DNA of 46,777 nucleotides, from positions 1 through 46,777 of the forward strand of contig JAGBYI010000097.1 of NCBI GenBank assembly GCA_017628845.1, written 5' to 3'. The position numbers were made by a program, and so were the translations under genes. Shown one piece after another: positions 15,718 to 23,713 of this stretch; position 1 is the stretch's first letter; each line of letters opens with the position of its first letter. Below the pieces are notes generated by a model. It was not told the DNA's origin. It was given only the letters and a program-made list of their open reading frames with translations, and ran no database searches. This DNA comes from Bacteroidaceae bacterium. Lineage in GTDB: Bacteria; Bacteroidota; Bacteroidia; Bacteroidales; Bacteroidaceae.

Positions 15718-15723
15718 TTTCCC
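15685..15723 (-). promoter_or_regulatory. Programmed -1 ribosomal frameshift signal
   Basis: The heptamer GGGAAAC (15717-15723, minus strand) is in the correct X-XXY-YYZ phase of the upstream gene. Seven bases downstream, GGGCG (15705-15709) can pair with CGCCC (15685-15689), giving a stem around the zero-frame stop codon. Slippery site, spacer and stem are the three parts of a classical -1 signal. Confidence 0.85.
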
Positions 15724-16022
15724 GCGCCGCCGTCATCAGTCAGGCTGCCGAGGGTCTCAGCGTACATCTCCATCAAAGCCTCCATGAGAGCAGACTTATC
15801 ATCGAGTTCGTCGAAAATCTCGTCGATCACCTTGCGCTTCACGCCGTTCTTGCCACTGTGGTTCTTGATGAACGCACCGGCGAACAGCAGAGGAATCATG
15901 GTCATGGGCTTTGCAGTCAGCTCCTCCAGAACGAAGCCCTGACTCTCCATGGTCTTGACGCTCTGACGATTGTACTCAAGGGTGTATTCCTTCTTGTCGT
16001 AGGTCAGATTGATTTTGCTCAT
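15693..16022 (-). CDS. Tail assembly chaperone, unshifted (G-type) form
   Basis: This 109-residue protein begins MSKINLTYDKKEYTLEYNRQSVKTMESQGF, recalling DUF5055-type tail chaperones that follow the major tail protein in Firmicutes phages. The last codons contain the in-frame slippery sequence G-GGA-AAC, eight codons before the TAA stop, so a fraction of ribosomes can shift to the -1 frame. Chaperone and shifted product coat the tape measure during tail assembly. The gene has its own GGAG ribosome site and a 116-bp leader containing two hairpins. Confidence 0.82.
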   Translation of the reverse strand: MSKINLTYDKKEYTLEYNRQSVKTMESQGFVLEELTAKPMTMIPLLFAGAFIKNHSGKNGVKRKVIDEIFDELDDKSALMEALMEMYAETLGSLTDDGGAGNVSWAMVK

Positions 16023-16138
16023 TGTTGGCGTTCTCCTTTGATTTTGATAAAGTTAATTTCGGCTGCAAAGGCAGCCCCCAGATGCCGTAGCATCGTTTCA
16101 CGAAGGGGCGAGGATGAACCCCGCCCCTATTTCAGTTC

Positions 16139-16531
16139 TTAGGTCGCAGCAAACTCCACGGGGGAGGAGGCAGCGATGTTGATGGTGAACTCGACGACCT
16201 CGTTCACGCCCTTACCGGGCAGACCGCAGGTGTGCTGGCCCTGCCAAGTGAACTTGGAGCCATCGGAGAACTCCAGAGCGTAGTGCAGAGGCTTCTCAGC
16301 ATCGGCGTTCACAGCAGTGAAATCAGCCTTGGTGTAGTTGCAGGTGAAGGTCAGCATATCACTGCCCTTGATGCCGGGGATGTTGGTCACCTGTGCATCA
16401 GACAGGGTAGTGGTCTCCAGCATTTCGGGATCGCCGATCATGTCGGGAAAATCCTTGATGTCCACAACCTTCTTGACATCAGTGGCAGACTCGCCCCACT
16501 TAAGGGTGATGCCATAAGTGTTAATCGCCAT
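16139..16531 (-). CDS. Major tail tube protein
   Basis: This 130-residue protein is short for a major tail protein, but its pattern fits: INTYGITLKWG start, PDMIGDPEMLETTTLSDAQVTNIPGIKGSDMLTFTCNY centre, and a C-terminal strand-rich segment (EVVEFTINIAASSPVEFAAT). The LETTTLSDA...IPGIKG motif is common in siphophage tube proteins. It lies directly after the capsid gene, with a strong ribosome site (GGAGGTAACACCTT), which suits a highly expressed structural protein. Confidence 0.82.
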   Translation of the reverse strand: MAINTYGITLKWGESATDVKKVVDIKDFPDMIGDPEMLETTTLSDAQVTNIPGIKGSDMLTFTCNYTKADFTAVNADAEKPLHYALEFSDGSKFTWQGQHTCGLPGKGVNEVVEFTINIAASSPVEFAAT

Positions 16532-16566
16532 AAGGTGTTACCTCCTTTTCATGTTTCGGGGCTGAA

Positions 16567-17355
16567 TCAGCCGCCGATGGTGATCTTGACAGCCTTAGTG
16601 GCGTCGGTCAGAGCAGCCAGATAATACTTGCGGCTCCAGATGGTGTTCTGGCGGATATCGCCGTCACGATCCTGCTCGACCTCGGTACCCTTCTTGTTGA
16701 ACAGGGTGACAGCATCGCGGGTGCCGCCGACGATGGTGCCAGCCACGGCATCCTTCTTCACGTACAGGTTCCAGTCAGCAACGGTGCCGACATAGCCGGA
16801 ACGAGCGAATGCCTCGACATACTTCAGGTCGTCCTTCAGAGCCTTGCGGATCTTGGCCATGTCTTCGTTGCTGACGAAGGCGAACTTCTCCAGACCCTCG
16901 ACGTGTTCCACGTTCAGCTTGGCGCTGGCGTCCACGAAAGCACCGAAGTAGTCAGAGCCGGACAGAGCAACAGACAGGGTGGCCTTGTTGAACTCGGCGA
17001 AGATGTCAGCGTTGACATGGTTGAACATATCGGTAGCCATGTGACGCAGGCCGGTAGTGACAATCAGGGGATCGGTCATCTCCTGCTCATCGAAATACTT
17101 GAAGCGGTTCTGAGCCATCAGGATCTCGTACTCCTTCTGGGCGTAGCCGACCTCGATGTCCTTGCTGTTACCGATGCCCATAGCCAGCTTCTCGGTGCCG
17201 TCGGTAGCGGTGTACACGTTGATCTTCTTAATCATGCCGGGGGTGCCGGTCAGAGAGTTATCAACGGTGCAGAAACGAGCCAGATCCAGATAGCTGTTGT
17301 ACTGATCCTCAATCTCGTTAGCCAGTACGAAGTTAGAATAGGTCTGATGTGCCAT
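16567..17355 (-). CDS. Major capsid protein
   Basis: This 262-residue protein starts MAHQTYSNFVLANEIEDQYNSYLDLARFCTVDNSLTG. It contains the block GMIKKINVYTATDGTEKLAMGIGNSKDIEVGYAQKEYEILMAQNRFKYFDEQEM, typical of HK97-fold coats of Clostridia phages whose scaffold is a separate gene. The position after the scaffold gene and the excellent GGAGGTAACTAACT ribosome site support the call. A homing endonuclease sits between scaffold and capsid. No protease gene is visible. Confidence 0.85.
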   Translation of the reverse strand: MAHQTYSNFVLANEIEDQYNSYLDLARFCTVDNSLTGTPGMIKKINVYTATDGTEKLAMGIGNSKDIEVGYAQKEYEILMAQNRFKYFDEQEMTDPLIVTTGLRHMATDMFNHVNADIFAEFNKATLSVALSGSDYFGAFVDASAKLNVEHVEGLEKFAFVSNEDMAKIRKALKDDLKYVEAFARSGYVGTVADWNLYVKKDAVAGTIVGGTRDAVTLFNKKGTEVEQDRDGDIRQNTIWSRKYYLAALTDATKAVKITIGG

Positions 17356-17379
17356 AGTTAGTTACCTCCATTTTTGTTT

Positions 17380-17853
17380 TTAAATAAAATCAAAAACGTA
17401 TCCTCTGTGCGTTTTTTGCGCTCCGTTATGCAAGCAACAGGAAACGTTAGAGCCGATAAGACCAAGTCTTTTACACGCATCCTGTATGCTGGAGAACTCC
17501 CCCACCAACTCGCCGTCTTTCTGCGACACGCGAATTGGCTTATGCGAACCACTCTTGTCGATGTTTTCTCTCCGCGTTACCCACTCCAAATTCTCCAAAA
17601 CGTTGTTATCTCTCCGACCGTCAATGTGATTAACTTCGGGGAGCTTTTTGACGTTGGGGATGAACGTGAGTGCCACGAGCCTGTGAACGTACTCTTTCTT
17701 TCGTCTGCCGTCACAGGTAAACAAATTGATTTGCATATATCCGTTCGGCTTCTTGCTCGGAGTCATGACCTTTCGAGAGACGTTTTTCATTACTCGCCCT
17801 TCGGTCGAAACGCTGTAAAGAGGGTACTCTTTGATTACCTTGAACATCTCCAT
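17380..17853 (-). CDS. HNH homing endonuclease with NUMOD4
   Basis: In this 157-residue protein, residues 3-50 form a NUMOD4 module (FKVIKEYPLYSVSTEGRVMKN), and residues about 60-100 form the HNH domain with YVHRLVALTFIPN then PEVNHIDGRRDNNVLENLEWVT. The last 50 residues resemble a NUMOD1 DNA-binding segment (VSQKDGELVGEFSSIQDACKRLG). It is a free-standing endonuclease inserted between scaffold and capsid genes, each of which stays intact. Confidence 0.9.
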   Translation of the reverse strand: MEMFKVIKEYPLYSVSTEGRVMKNVSRKVMTPSKKPNGYMQINLFTCDGRRKKEYVHRLVALTFIPNVKKLPEVNHIDGRRDNNVLENLEWVTRRENIDKSGSHKPIRVSQKDGELVGEFSSIQDACKRLGLIGSNVSCCLHNGAQKTHRGYVFDFI

Positions 17854-17883
17854 GTTCTACAACCTCCGTTGTGCCGCTGATCG

Positions 17884-18438
17884 TTAGCCAGCGTAAAATT
17901 CTTTGTATGCGTCGGGGTTCTCCGTCGCAAATTTCTGTTTTTCGGCGAGGGTCATCTTCTGGAACGCCTCCTTGGATGTACTCTTGCCGCCGTCACCAGC
18001 GGGAGGAGTAGGGGTGCTTTTCAGAAGCTCCGCTTTCATCGCCTTTTCACGCTCGGCCACAAACAGAGCGTGGTTCTTGAACATGGTTGCCATATCGCCC
18101 TTGTGCAGAGCCTCAGCGGTACTCTTCGCCAGCTTGTCGCCGTAACCGATGCCCAAGAACTGGACGGTGTACTCGTTGATTGCATCCTTAGCGCGATACT
18201 TCTCCAGTTCCGCCATAACGCTTGCCATGTCTTCGGCAGCCTTGGCCTTGGCAGCCTCTTCCTCGGTCATGCGTTCGCGGAGCTGTTTCTTGAAACCAGC
18301 CGCCTCGGAAGTAGCCTTGTCCAGCGCAGACTTCATCTTGTCCACGTCGGGGAGCTCCAGCGCCTCCAGAGCCGCCAGCTTTTCCTCCACGGTCATGGTT
18401 TCGTAACCTTCGATTTTGCTGAAATCAATCTTTGCCAT
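17884..18438 (-). CDS. Capsid scaffolding protein
   Basis: This protein has 184 residues from MAKIDFSKIEGYETM, chosen because AGGAGGAACCAAAAATG precedes it; an in-frame ATG 12 codons upstream lacks such a site. Most of the chain is coiled-coil (KSALDKATSEAAGFKKQLRERMTEEEAAKAKAAEDM...), followed by a Pro/Gly-rich hinge and a short helical tail, matching DUF4355-type scaffolds. Scaffold proteins guide coat assembly and then leave the head. The gene order scaffold then coat is standard. Confidence 0.85.
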   Translation of the reverse strand: MAKIDFSKIEGYETMTVEEKLAALEALELPDVDKMKSALDKATSEAAGFKKQLRERMTEEEAAKAKAAEDMASVMAELEKYRAKDAINEYTVQFLGIGYGDKLAKSTAEALHKGDMATMFKNHALFVAEREKAMKAELLKSTPTPPAGDGGKSTSKEAFQKMTLAEKQKFATENPDAYKEFYAG

Positions 18439-18504
18439 TTTTGGTTCCTCCTGCGTTTTAACGTGTTCTCTCACGATTTCTGCGTTTTAAGGACTTCTCT
18501 GTCA

Positions 18505-18546
18505 CAAAACAAAAGAACGCCACTACCCCCGTCGGGGTAATGGCGC
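18505..18546 (-). terminator. Hairpin terminator downstream of the Com-like gene
   Basis: On the minus strand CGCCATTACCCC (18534-18545) pairs with GGGGTAGTGGCG (18518-18529) and is followed by TTCTTTTGTTTTG. It separates the Com-like gene from the scaffold gene and may lower read-through into the capsid cluster or act as an RNA-binding site. Confidence 0.6.
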
Positions 18547-18699
18547 TCAGATGCGCTCTTGGTTTTTCAGTTCTACAATTTTTGCGACGGTGTCGAAATA
18601 CACCTTCGCATCTTTTCTGCATCGTGTGCAGATCACTTCGCCCTTGCCGTCGAAGTAGCCGAGCAATCGACCGCATTTAGGGCATCGTACAGGGGTCAT
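18547..18699 (-). CDS. Small zinc-ribbon protein, Com-like
   Basis: This 50-residue protein carries two Cys pairs (VRCPKCGRLLGYFDGKG and EVICTRCRKD). This CPKC...CTRC spacing with short connecting strands resembles the phage Mu Com zinc-finger family, in which Com binds mRNA to allow Mom translation. Here no mom gene is seen, and the position before the scaffold gene suggests a nucleic-acid-binding role. The start ATG is at 18699 and the stop TGA at 18547-18549; a strong hairpin follows. Confidence 0.65.
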   Translation of the reverse strand: MTPVRCPKCGRLLGYFDGKGEVICTRCRKDAKVYFDTVAKIVELKNQERI

Positions 18700-18758
18700 T
18701 CATCGACCACCTCCTATGTAATTTCCGTTGTCAGGTTGCGTAGACCTTGATGGTCATA

Positions 18759-19613
18759 TCATCCGCAGATTTCGGGGTAGTCCTCGATTTTGCGGAGCAT
18801 AGCTCTAACAATATATTCCGCTGTTGCCGCATCACCAAGTACAACAGTTGCTTGCTCTACCAAATGTGCCACAGTTGTTTCATATCCACGCTCCGACACA
18901 TATACGAAACCTTCTCCAGTTGGCACACCATCCGCAGTTGCAATGCCAGAGTCCAGAAATGCCGTAATGTCAATTTGACAACCATTTGTGTCGATTATTA
19001 GTGCTTTTAAATTCGTGCATCTTGCAAAAGCATTTTCTGAGATAGTGTCGCAATCGTTCAGCTTTATTTTTTCTAAAGAAAAGCAATCAGCAAAAGCACT
19101 TTCGCCTACAGCCGATATTCGGTGGAACCGTACACTTTTTAACTTTGTACAGTATAAAAACGCTTCTCTGCCAAGTGATACGCCGTTGTTGCTAATGGAA
19201 GTGGAAATCTCCTCAATGTCGCTGCCTGAAAATGAGGCGTATCCAATGTGTATACTATCGTCTGCGCTAATCGAAACCGTCTTAACAGCCGAACCGGCAA
19301 ACGAATTCTCATCTAAACTCACGGTGCTTCCTTTGTTAGGAAAACGCAATGTGACAGTTTCAAGCGTTTTTGAGGCAAAACAGGCACGTTTGCCTATATT
19401 ACAATGTTGCAAATCTGCGTAAAGATTGTATGGTACGTTAATGTTGATTGACTTCAAATTGTCATCACCATAATAAAAATAGTCACCAATAGACACGGGG
19501 TACGCGCTTTTGTAATGACCATCCCAACCGCCACCGCCGCCAGAACCTCCGCCACCGCCAGAACCGCCGCCGCCGACCAGTTTACGGGTCATCAGCATTT
19601 CATGTAAATCCAT
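18759..19613 (-). CDS. Gly-rich BspA-type leucine-rich-repeat surface protein
   Basis: In this 284-residue protein, residues 15-28 form a Gly/Ser-rich tract (GGGGSGGGGGSGGGGG, flexible linker). The rest contains BspA-type leucine-rich repeats: LETVTLRFPNKG, VKTVSIS, LKSVRFHRI, LEKIKLNDC and LKALIID, each preceded by an A-F-x-x-C/S-like turn. Such repeats bind proteins or surfaces. In a phage head cluster, between minor head and scaffold genes, the likely role is head decoration or a head fibre anchored by the linker. Base composition is slightly AT-richer than the flanks, hinting at separate origin. Confidence 0.65.
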   Translation of the reverse strand: MDLHEMLMTRKLVGGGGSGGGGGSGGGGGWDGHYKSAYPVSIGDYFYYGDDNLKSININVPYNLYADLQHCNIGKRACFASKTLETVTLRFPNKGSTVSLDENSFAGSAVKTVSISADDSIHIGYASFSGSDIEEISTSISNNGVSLGREAFLYCTKLKSVRFHRISAVGESAFADCFSLEKIKLNDCDTISENAFARCTNLKALIIDTNGCQIDITAFLDSGIATADGVPTGEGFVYVSERGYETTVAHLVEQATVVLGDAATAEYIVRAMLRKIEDYPEICG

Positions 19614-19625
19614 ACTGCCGCCCCC

Positions 19626-19793
19626 TTACTGTTCAAGCCATGTCTTGTTCTGGGCGCAGAAAAGGAACATCTTTTTGGAATCCATTTCATAGAACACAGA
19701 AGCGTTCGGGACATTAACAGGCTTCTCGTCGCTGGACAGACCGTATACCTCAACCGGATCTAAGCCGTTGCGCGGATGTTTAATCGTAATCAT
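19626..19793 (-). CDS. Small phage protein, partner of the LRR protein
   Basis: This 55-residue protein (MITIKHPRNGLDPVEVYGLSSDEKPVNVPNASVFYEMDSKKMFLFCAQNKTWLEQ) has a GGGGGATTTTAAAC ribosome site and no extended hydrophobic or coiled segment. It probably folds as a small beta protein. Similar short proteins precede head-fibre or decoration genes in Firmicutes phages, so it may be an adaptor between the capsid and the LRR protein. The function is inferred from location only. Confidence 0.5.
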   Translation of the reverse strand: MITIKHPRNGLDPVEVYGLSSDEKPVNVPNASVFYEMDSKKMFLFCAQNKTWLEQ

Positions 19794-19817
19794 GTTTAAA
19801 ATCCCCCATATCAAAAA

Positions 19818-20411
19818 TTATTCGACCCGCTCCACATAGCACCGGCAGTGCATATGCGGTTTCGGGGGTATGTTATCAATGTCGTACACTTTCCCGTGTC
19901 TCGACTTACATTCCTTGCAGCGTCTGTCGTCCAACGCCGTAATCCAGCGGACGCGCTTCACGCCGTCGTCTGCAAACGCTTTTACCACCGCTTCAAATGT
20001 GGCATCGTCTGCGAACTGCTTATTCATGTTAACCAGCAACCGCTTCGCCAACGCCACTTCCTCGACGGGTGTTTCGCTGGAAATCACGCCCTCGGCGAAC
20101 CGCGAACGCTTGCGATCCAGTTCGTTCTGGTATACATACTTCGTCGTGGGGTTATACGCAGCCATGAGAGCCGCTACAATAGCCAGAGCCTCCGGGGCTG
20201 TAATCGCCCCGGATTCTCGATAGCTGTCATACACAGACTTCACGAGCCGCGTCACTTCCTGCTCCGTGACCTTCAACGCCTCGTCATAAACCTCGTGTGA
20301 TACGGAGATTATGTTCAGCTCGTCGAACGCGGTCACACGCCGGAACAGCTTCGCATACTGCTTCGTCAGGTACGCGATGGTTTTATCAGTCTTCAGGTAC
20401 GGATTCCGCAT
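19818..20411 (-). CDS. Minor head protein with C-terminal zinc-like cluster (MuF/gp7 type)
   Basis: This protein has 197 residues from MRNPYLK; alternative starts at 20417 and 20420 add two or three residues. The C-terminal motif TALDDRRCKECKSRHGKVYDIDNIPPKPHMHCRCYVERVE is diagnostic of SPP1 gp7/MuF minor head proteins, whose Cys/His cluster binds the capsid interior. The helical N-terminal region is typical. It overlaps the portal gene by about 26 bp and follows it in the operon, as in SPP1. No toxin or ADP-ribosyltransferase extension is present. Confidence 0.85.
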   Translation of the reverse strand: MRNPYLKTDKTIAYLTKQYAKLFRRVTAFDELNIISVSHEVYDEALKVTEQEVTRLVKSVYDSYRESGAITAPEALAIVAALMAAYNPTTKYVYQNELDRKRSRFAEGVISSETPVEEVALAKRLLVNMNKQFADDATFEAVVKAFADDGVKRVRWITALDDRRCKECKSRHGKVYDIDNIPPKPHMHCRCYVERVE

Positions 20412-21780
20412 CGTCATCACCCAACGACTTCACGTATTTATCCATCTCTTCAGCTTCCTTCTGCTCGTTGGACTCCCACCATTCCTTGCTCTGCAAGTAT
20501 GCGCTCTCGGGATCGAGGAACAGACCGGAATGCACGAATGCCAGCTGCGGATGCACCCTCGGATTGTTCAGCATCGAGATCAGCACCTGAGACTTCGTCT
20601 GGAGATTATCGTAGTTCCGTCTGGAGAACTTAATCTCCACATTACGCAGATCCAGCTTCAGCCCGGTCATATCTTGCAGAATCCGAAGCACCAGACGCAG
20701 GAACTCCTTCTCACTGCGCTTGAACTCCAGCTCCACGGACTTCATCTGTGCCTCGGCGCTCTCCCAGCCGTCACGCATGATAACGGCACTGCCGGTATCA
20801 CTGGTACTCGAACCGCCGTTGCGGTTCGGGATGCCACAGATGGTCAGCACCGCGCTGTACAGGTTATCACTCAGCACCTGAATGTCGTTCTGCTGAAGCG
20901 CTGCGCTTAGGTACTTCGCGTCAACACCTTCCGGCAGACACAGCATCTTATACTCGTTCAGCTTCTTCGCGGTCTCTTCGTCAATCGTGCCGCCCAGCAA
21001 CGCAAGGAAGCTGTTCACGAACTGCTCCACATCGTCCAGACGGTTGCTCTCGACCTCGTTCAGCGCGTCCAGAAGCGGCAGAGCCACCTCGAACGCACCC
21101 AGCCTTGCACGGTTCGCAGGATATTCGAAAATCGGAACCATGCCCAGCACGTGAGGTTCTGCCTTCACGATGGCTTCGTTCTCGATCTCAAAATACATAT
21201 CCTTCGTGTAAACGCTGTGCAGCCGCGTGTGTCCATCCTGTCGGATAATCGTCTTCACGCCCATCACAACAGGCTCACCCAGACCGTTGTACCGCACAAC
21301 AAAGCTGTAGCGGGGGTCCAGAGTGTACACGTGAACCGGCTCGTCCGCGTCCCGTCCGGGCAACGCCATGCGCATACCCAGACCGCACACATACAGCCAC
21401 TCCGCCAGCGCACTGTCCTCAGCCTGTTTACCAGCGAGGAACATCTGCTCGTTCAGCTCCGCGATTTCGTCGGAGAGGTCGTCCTTCGTTCCACGGCTGA
21501 TATACTGGATCGGCTCACCGAAACCGTAGCCTCGCTTGAAGGTCACGATTTCGTTGGCACGATTCACGCAGATTTTGTGGTTGATGTTCTCGCGGATTTC
21601 CTTGGTCTTGCTCAGAATCGGTGTCTTGCCTCTGTAGTAATCCCACAGGTACTGAATCTCACCCTGATTCACAGTGTGGTCACTCAGTGCCTTGCGCAGC
21701 ACTTCCACCACGTTTTCAGCGGTGATCGTTTCCACGTCAGTATAGATTTGTTTTCGGCCAAACAACTGTCTCGTTTCCAT
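20386..21780 (-). CDS. Portal protein, SPP1 gp6 type
   Basis: This protein has 464 residues from METRQLFG, where GGGCGGTGAG supplies the ribosome site; an in-frame GTG at 21789 would add three. The sequence matches SPP1-type portals: VLRKALSDHTVNQGEIQYLWDYYRGKTPIL near residue 30, then the VCVNRANEIVTFKRGYGFGEPI and YGLGMRMALPGRD-like central blocks, and C-terminal helices rich in Glu/Lys. The dodecameric portal forms the DNA gate at one capsid vertex. Downstream is the overlapping minor head gene; upstream, 78 bp away, is the terminase. Confidence 0.88.
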   Translation of the reverse strand: METRQLFGRKQIYTDVETITAENVVEVLRKALSDHTVNQGEIQYLWDYYRGKTPILSKTKEIRENINHKICVNRANEIVTFKRGYGFGEPIQYISRGTKDDLSDEIAELNEQMFLAGKQAEDSALAEWLYVCGLGMRMALPGRDADEPVHVYTLDPRYSFVVRYNGLGEPVVMGVKTIIRQDGHTRLHSVYTKDMYFEIENEAIVKAEPHVLGMVPIFEYPANRARLGAFEVALPLLDALNEVESNRLDDVEQFVNSFLALLGGTIDEETAKKLNEYKMLCLPEGVDAKYLSAALQQNDIQVLSDNLYSAVLTICGIPNRNGGSSTSDTGSAVIMRDGWESAEAQMKSVELEFKRSEKEFLRLVLRILQDMTGLKLDLRNVEIKFSRRNYDNLQTKSQVLISMLNNPRVHPQLAFVHSGLFLDPESAYLQSKEWWESNEQKEAEEMDKYVKSLGDDDAESVPED

Positions 21781-21828
21781 GTCGCTCACCGCCCAATCGT
21801 TCTATTTTCTCTTATACATTATCATGCT

Positions 21829-21841
21829 ACTGACAGTGACA
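21829..21841 (-). promoter_or_regulatory. Conserved 13-bp box before the portal gene
   Basis: On the minus strand this reads TGTCACTGTCAGT. Near-identical boxes stand before the Sak4-like gene (44388-44400 and 44428-44440) and the Cro-like gene (45736-45748). A weak promoter, TTGATA with TGATAA 17 bp on, overlaps it. Confidence 0.5.
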
Positions 21842-21857
21842 TATCAAGGGCGTAATT

Positions 21858-23471
21858 TCACAAAATGCGCTTTGCCACCGAAACGCTCTTAATTCCGCCA
21901 TTTAAGTAGTCTGCAAGCATCGCCAGACTGTCCGGGGCGTCGTCATGCAGATTCTTCGTGGTGAAGCTGAATCCCGTTACCTCGTTCATGGCCTTCCGGT
22001 AATCCTCGTCACGGCAGCCGTCCGCACGAAAGTAAAAATCCCGAATCGTCGGTGCGTGCTGCTCGATGCGTGTCAGCTTCGCCATGTTCGTCGGGGCTTT
22101 CTTGTGGCTCATGTTAATCGAATACCCATGCTCCTGACGGAGGATGCGGTACACATCGTCGCTGTACTCGTCGCCGCCGTTATTCGCCTCCGTGCGACCC
22201 ATCTTAATCTTGTGCTGCAGGATCTTCGCCACCACGCGAGGTTTCGTGTAGCTCTTATCGCGCTTATCGAAAATCCAGTCGTGGATGTACACATCAGCGC
22301 CGTACACATACGCGATCGGCATACTCAGGCTGTCGCCTCCGCCCCATGCAACGTCGTTCACGAATACGATGTTATCCGGCTGACCGTCAGGCAACACGCC
22401 GTTATAATACTTCAGACCGTCTGCCGGGAATGCCATACCCTCTTTCTCGATGCCGTGCTGCATGAACAGACACTCGAAGTCAGCACTATCGATGGTCGCC
22501 TTGATATCGCGGATTTTCTCAGTAGTATATCTGTCACCGCACTCATACTCGAAGTTACTCTCCTCGTTTTCGTCCCACACGGGGATGGCGATAAACTTAT
22601 AACGCGGATCGTCGCCGTGTTCAGCTTCCATGCGACCCAGCGGGTCATACGCGGACCATCGGGTGCCGAGCATCAACTGCTTGACGTTGTCGCCGATCAT
22701 ACGCGTGGTCAGCGTGGCTGTGTAATCGCCGTACAGCTTCTCCAGACGCTCCGGCGACCGCGCCTCCTCCTTGTTCTTCACGAGGTCGTCTGTAATCATA
22801 AATTTGTTTGCTCTGGTACGGCCGGTTACGGAACCACTCATGGACACCAGACCAAGCGTCGGGAAATCGCCCTTGCGGCGATACGATACCGTTTTATACT
22901 CCGCCGAAATATCCGGCTCACCCAGACCGGGAAAAATCTCGTGGAACGCATACTCCGCCGTATCCGTCAGCATCGACCGCGCAGAATCGAGGAGCATCTT
23001 CGTCATTCCGTCGGAGTACGAGATATACATATTCGCGCTCTTGGGCTCCGAGCCGATAATATACGCCAGCAGGAATTTAATCAGCGTGGTTTTTCCGGTG
23101 CCGGGTGGCATCGAGAAACCGAGGAACAACGCCGCCGGATCATCCATGAACTCCTGAATCTGTGTGGCGATTTTGTGCTTACCCTCCAGCACTTTGCGGC
23201 GAGGCAGCCAGAAACGCGCCTTCGGTTCACGGTTCCACTCCATCGCCACCATGAAATCGTCGAAGCTGTATTGTCCAGCATACAGGTATGTCTGTCGAAT
23301 CAAATCGTACATCGCCGCCGTTTTCAGCTTCATCGCCTCCGAGCGTACCCATCGCACATAGTGATCCACGCTCCGGCGATCCTCGATGCCACGCAGCAGG
23401 TCGAACGCGTCCTTCAGCGTTTCCTCTGTCTGCGGCAGCCGCTTAATTTTTTCAATAATCTCAATTTCCAT
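21858..23471 (-). CDS. terL: Terminase large subunit
   Basis: This protein has 537 residues from MEIEIIEKIKRL, which has an AGAGGCG site; an upstream ATG at 23564 gives an extra 31 basic residues without a ribosome site. The ATPase domain carries a Walker A in FSMPPGTGKTTLIKFLLA (near residue 125), and a Walker-B-like ITDDLV near 240. The nuclease half starts near FVNDVAWGGGDSLSMPIAYVYG with acidic residues expected to bind metals, plus NGGDEYSDDVYRI. The enzyme pumps and cuts concatemeric DNA. Its small subunit partner is far away, at 29647-30174. Confidence 0.92.
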   Translation of the reverse strand: MEIEIIEKIKRLPQTEETLKDAFDLLRGIEDRRSVDHYVRWVRSEAMKLKTAAMYDLIRQTYLYAGQYSFDDFMVAMEWNREPKARFWLPRRKVLEGKHKIATQIQEFMDDPAALFLGFSMPPGTGKTTLIKFLLAYIIGSEPKSANMYISYSDGMTKMLLDSARSMLTDTAEYAFHEIFPGLGEPDISAEYKTVSYRRKGDFPTLGLVSMSGSVTGRTRANKFMITDDLVKNKEEARSPERLEKLYGDYTATLTTRMIGDNVKQLMLGTRWSAYDPLGRMEAEHGDDPRYKFIAIPVWDENEESNFEYECGDRYTTEKIRDIKATIDSADFECLFMQHGIEKEGMAFPADGLKYYNGVLPDGQPDNIVFVNDVAWGGGDSLSMPIAYVYGADVYIHDWIFDKRDKSYTKPRVVAKILQHKIKMGRTEANNGGDEYSDDVYRILRQEHGYSINMSHKKAPTNMAKLTRIEQHAPTIRDFYFRADGCRDEDYRKAMNEVTGFSFTTKNLHDDAPDSLAMLADYLNGGIKSVSVAKRIL

Positions 23472-23521
23472 GTTTTTATCGCCTCTTTCCGACAATTTTT
23501 TTCGCATTTCTGCATTAAAAT

Positions 23522-23556
23522 AGCGCCATCCCCGCTTTTTACACGGAAATGGCGCT
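23522..23556 (-). terminator. Hairpin upstream of terL
   Basis: AGCGCCAT (23522-23529) faces ATGGCGCT (23549-23556) across a 19-nt loop, and ATTTTAAT follows on the minus strand. The arms share AATGGCGCTC with the hairpin after the Com-like gene. It may be a weak terminator insulating terL from the accessory region, or an RNA-binding site. Confidence 0.4.
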
Positions 23557-23623
23557 CTCGGCACTCTATCAATATTATCTGTCCTGTTTATCGGACTTTC
23601 TCGAATTTACCACAATTTTCTAC

Positions 23624-23673
23624 TTTTATTTCTCGAACGAATGTTCTATAATATTCTGTGTTATCTCAAACAA
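23624..23673. promoter_or_regulatory. Divergent promoters over a GAACGAATGTTC operator
   Basis: Plus strand: TTTTAT (23624-23629), 17-bp spacer, TATAAT (23647-23652), driving mini-gene 1. Minus strand: TTGTTT (23668-23673), 17-bp spacer, TATAGA (23645-23650), pointing to terL. The palindrome GAAC-GAAT-GTTC (23635-23646) lies in the plus-strand spacer. Confidence 0.6.
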
Positions 23674-23713
23674 TCAAATATTCTTATTATTACATAACAA
23701 GGGGGACTCACCT

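Noticed and set aside
18458..18676. 72-residue Arg-rich minus-strand ORF
   Set aside because: It overlaps the Com-like zinc-ribbon gene in another frame and reads through the terminator hairpin.
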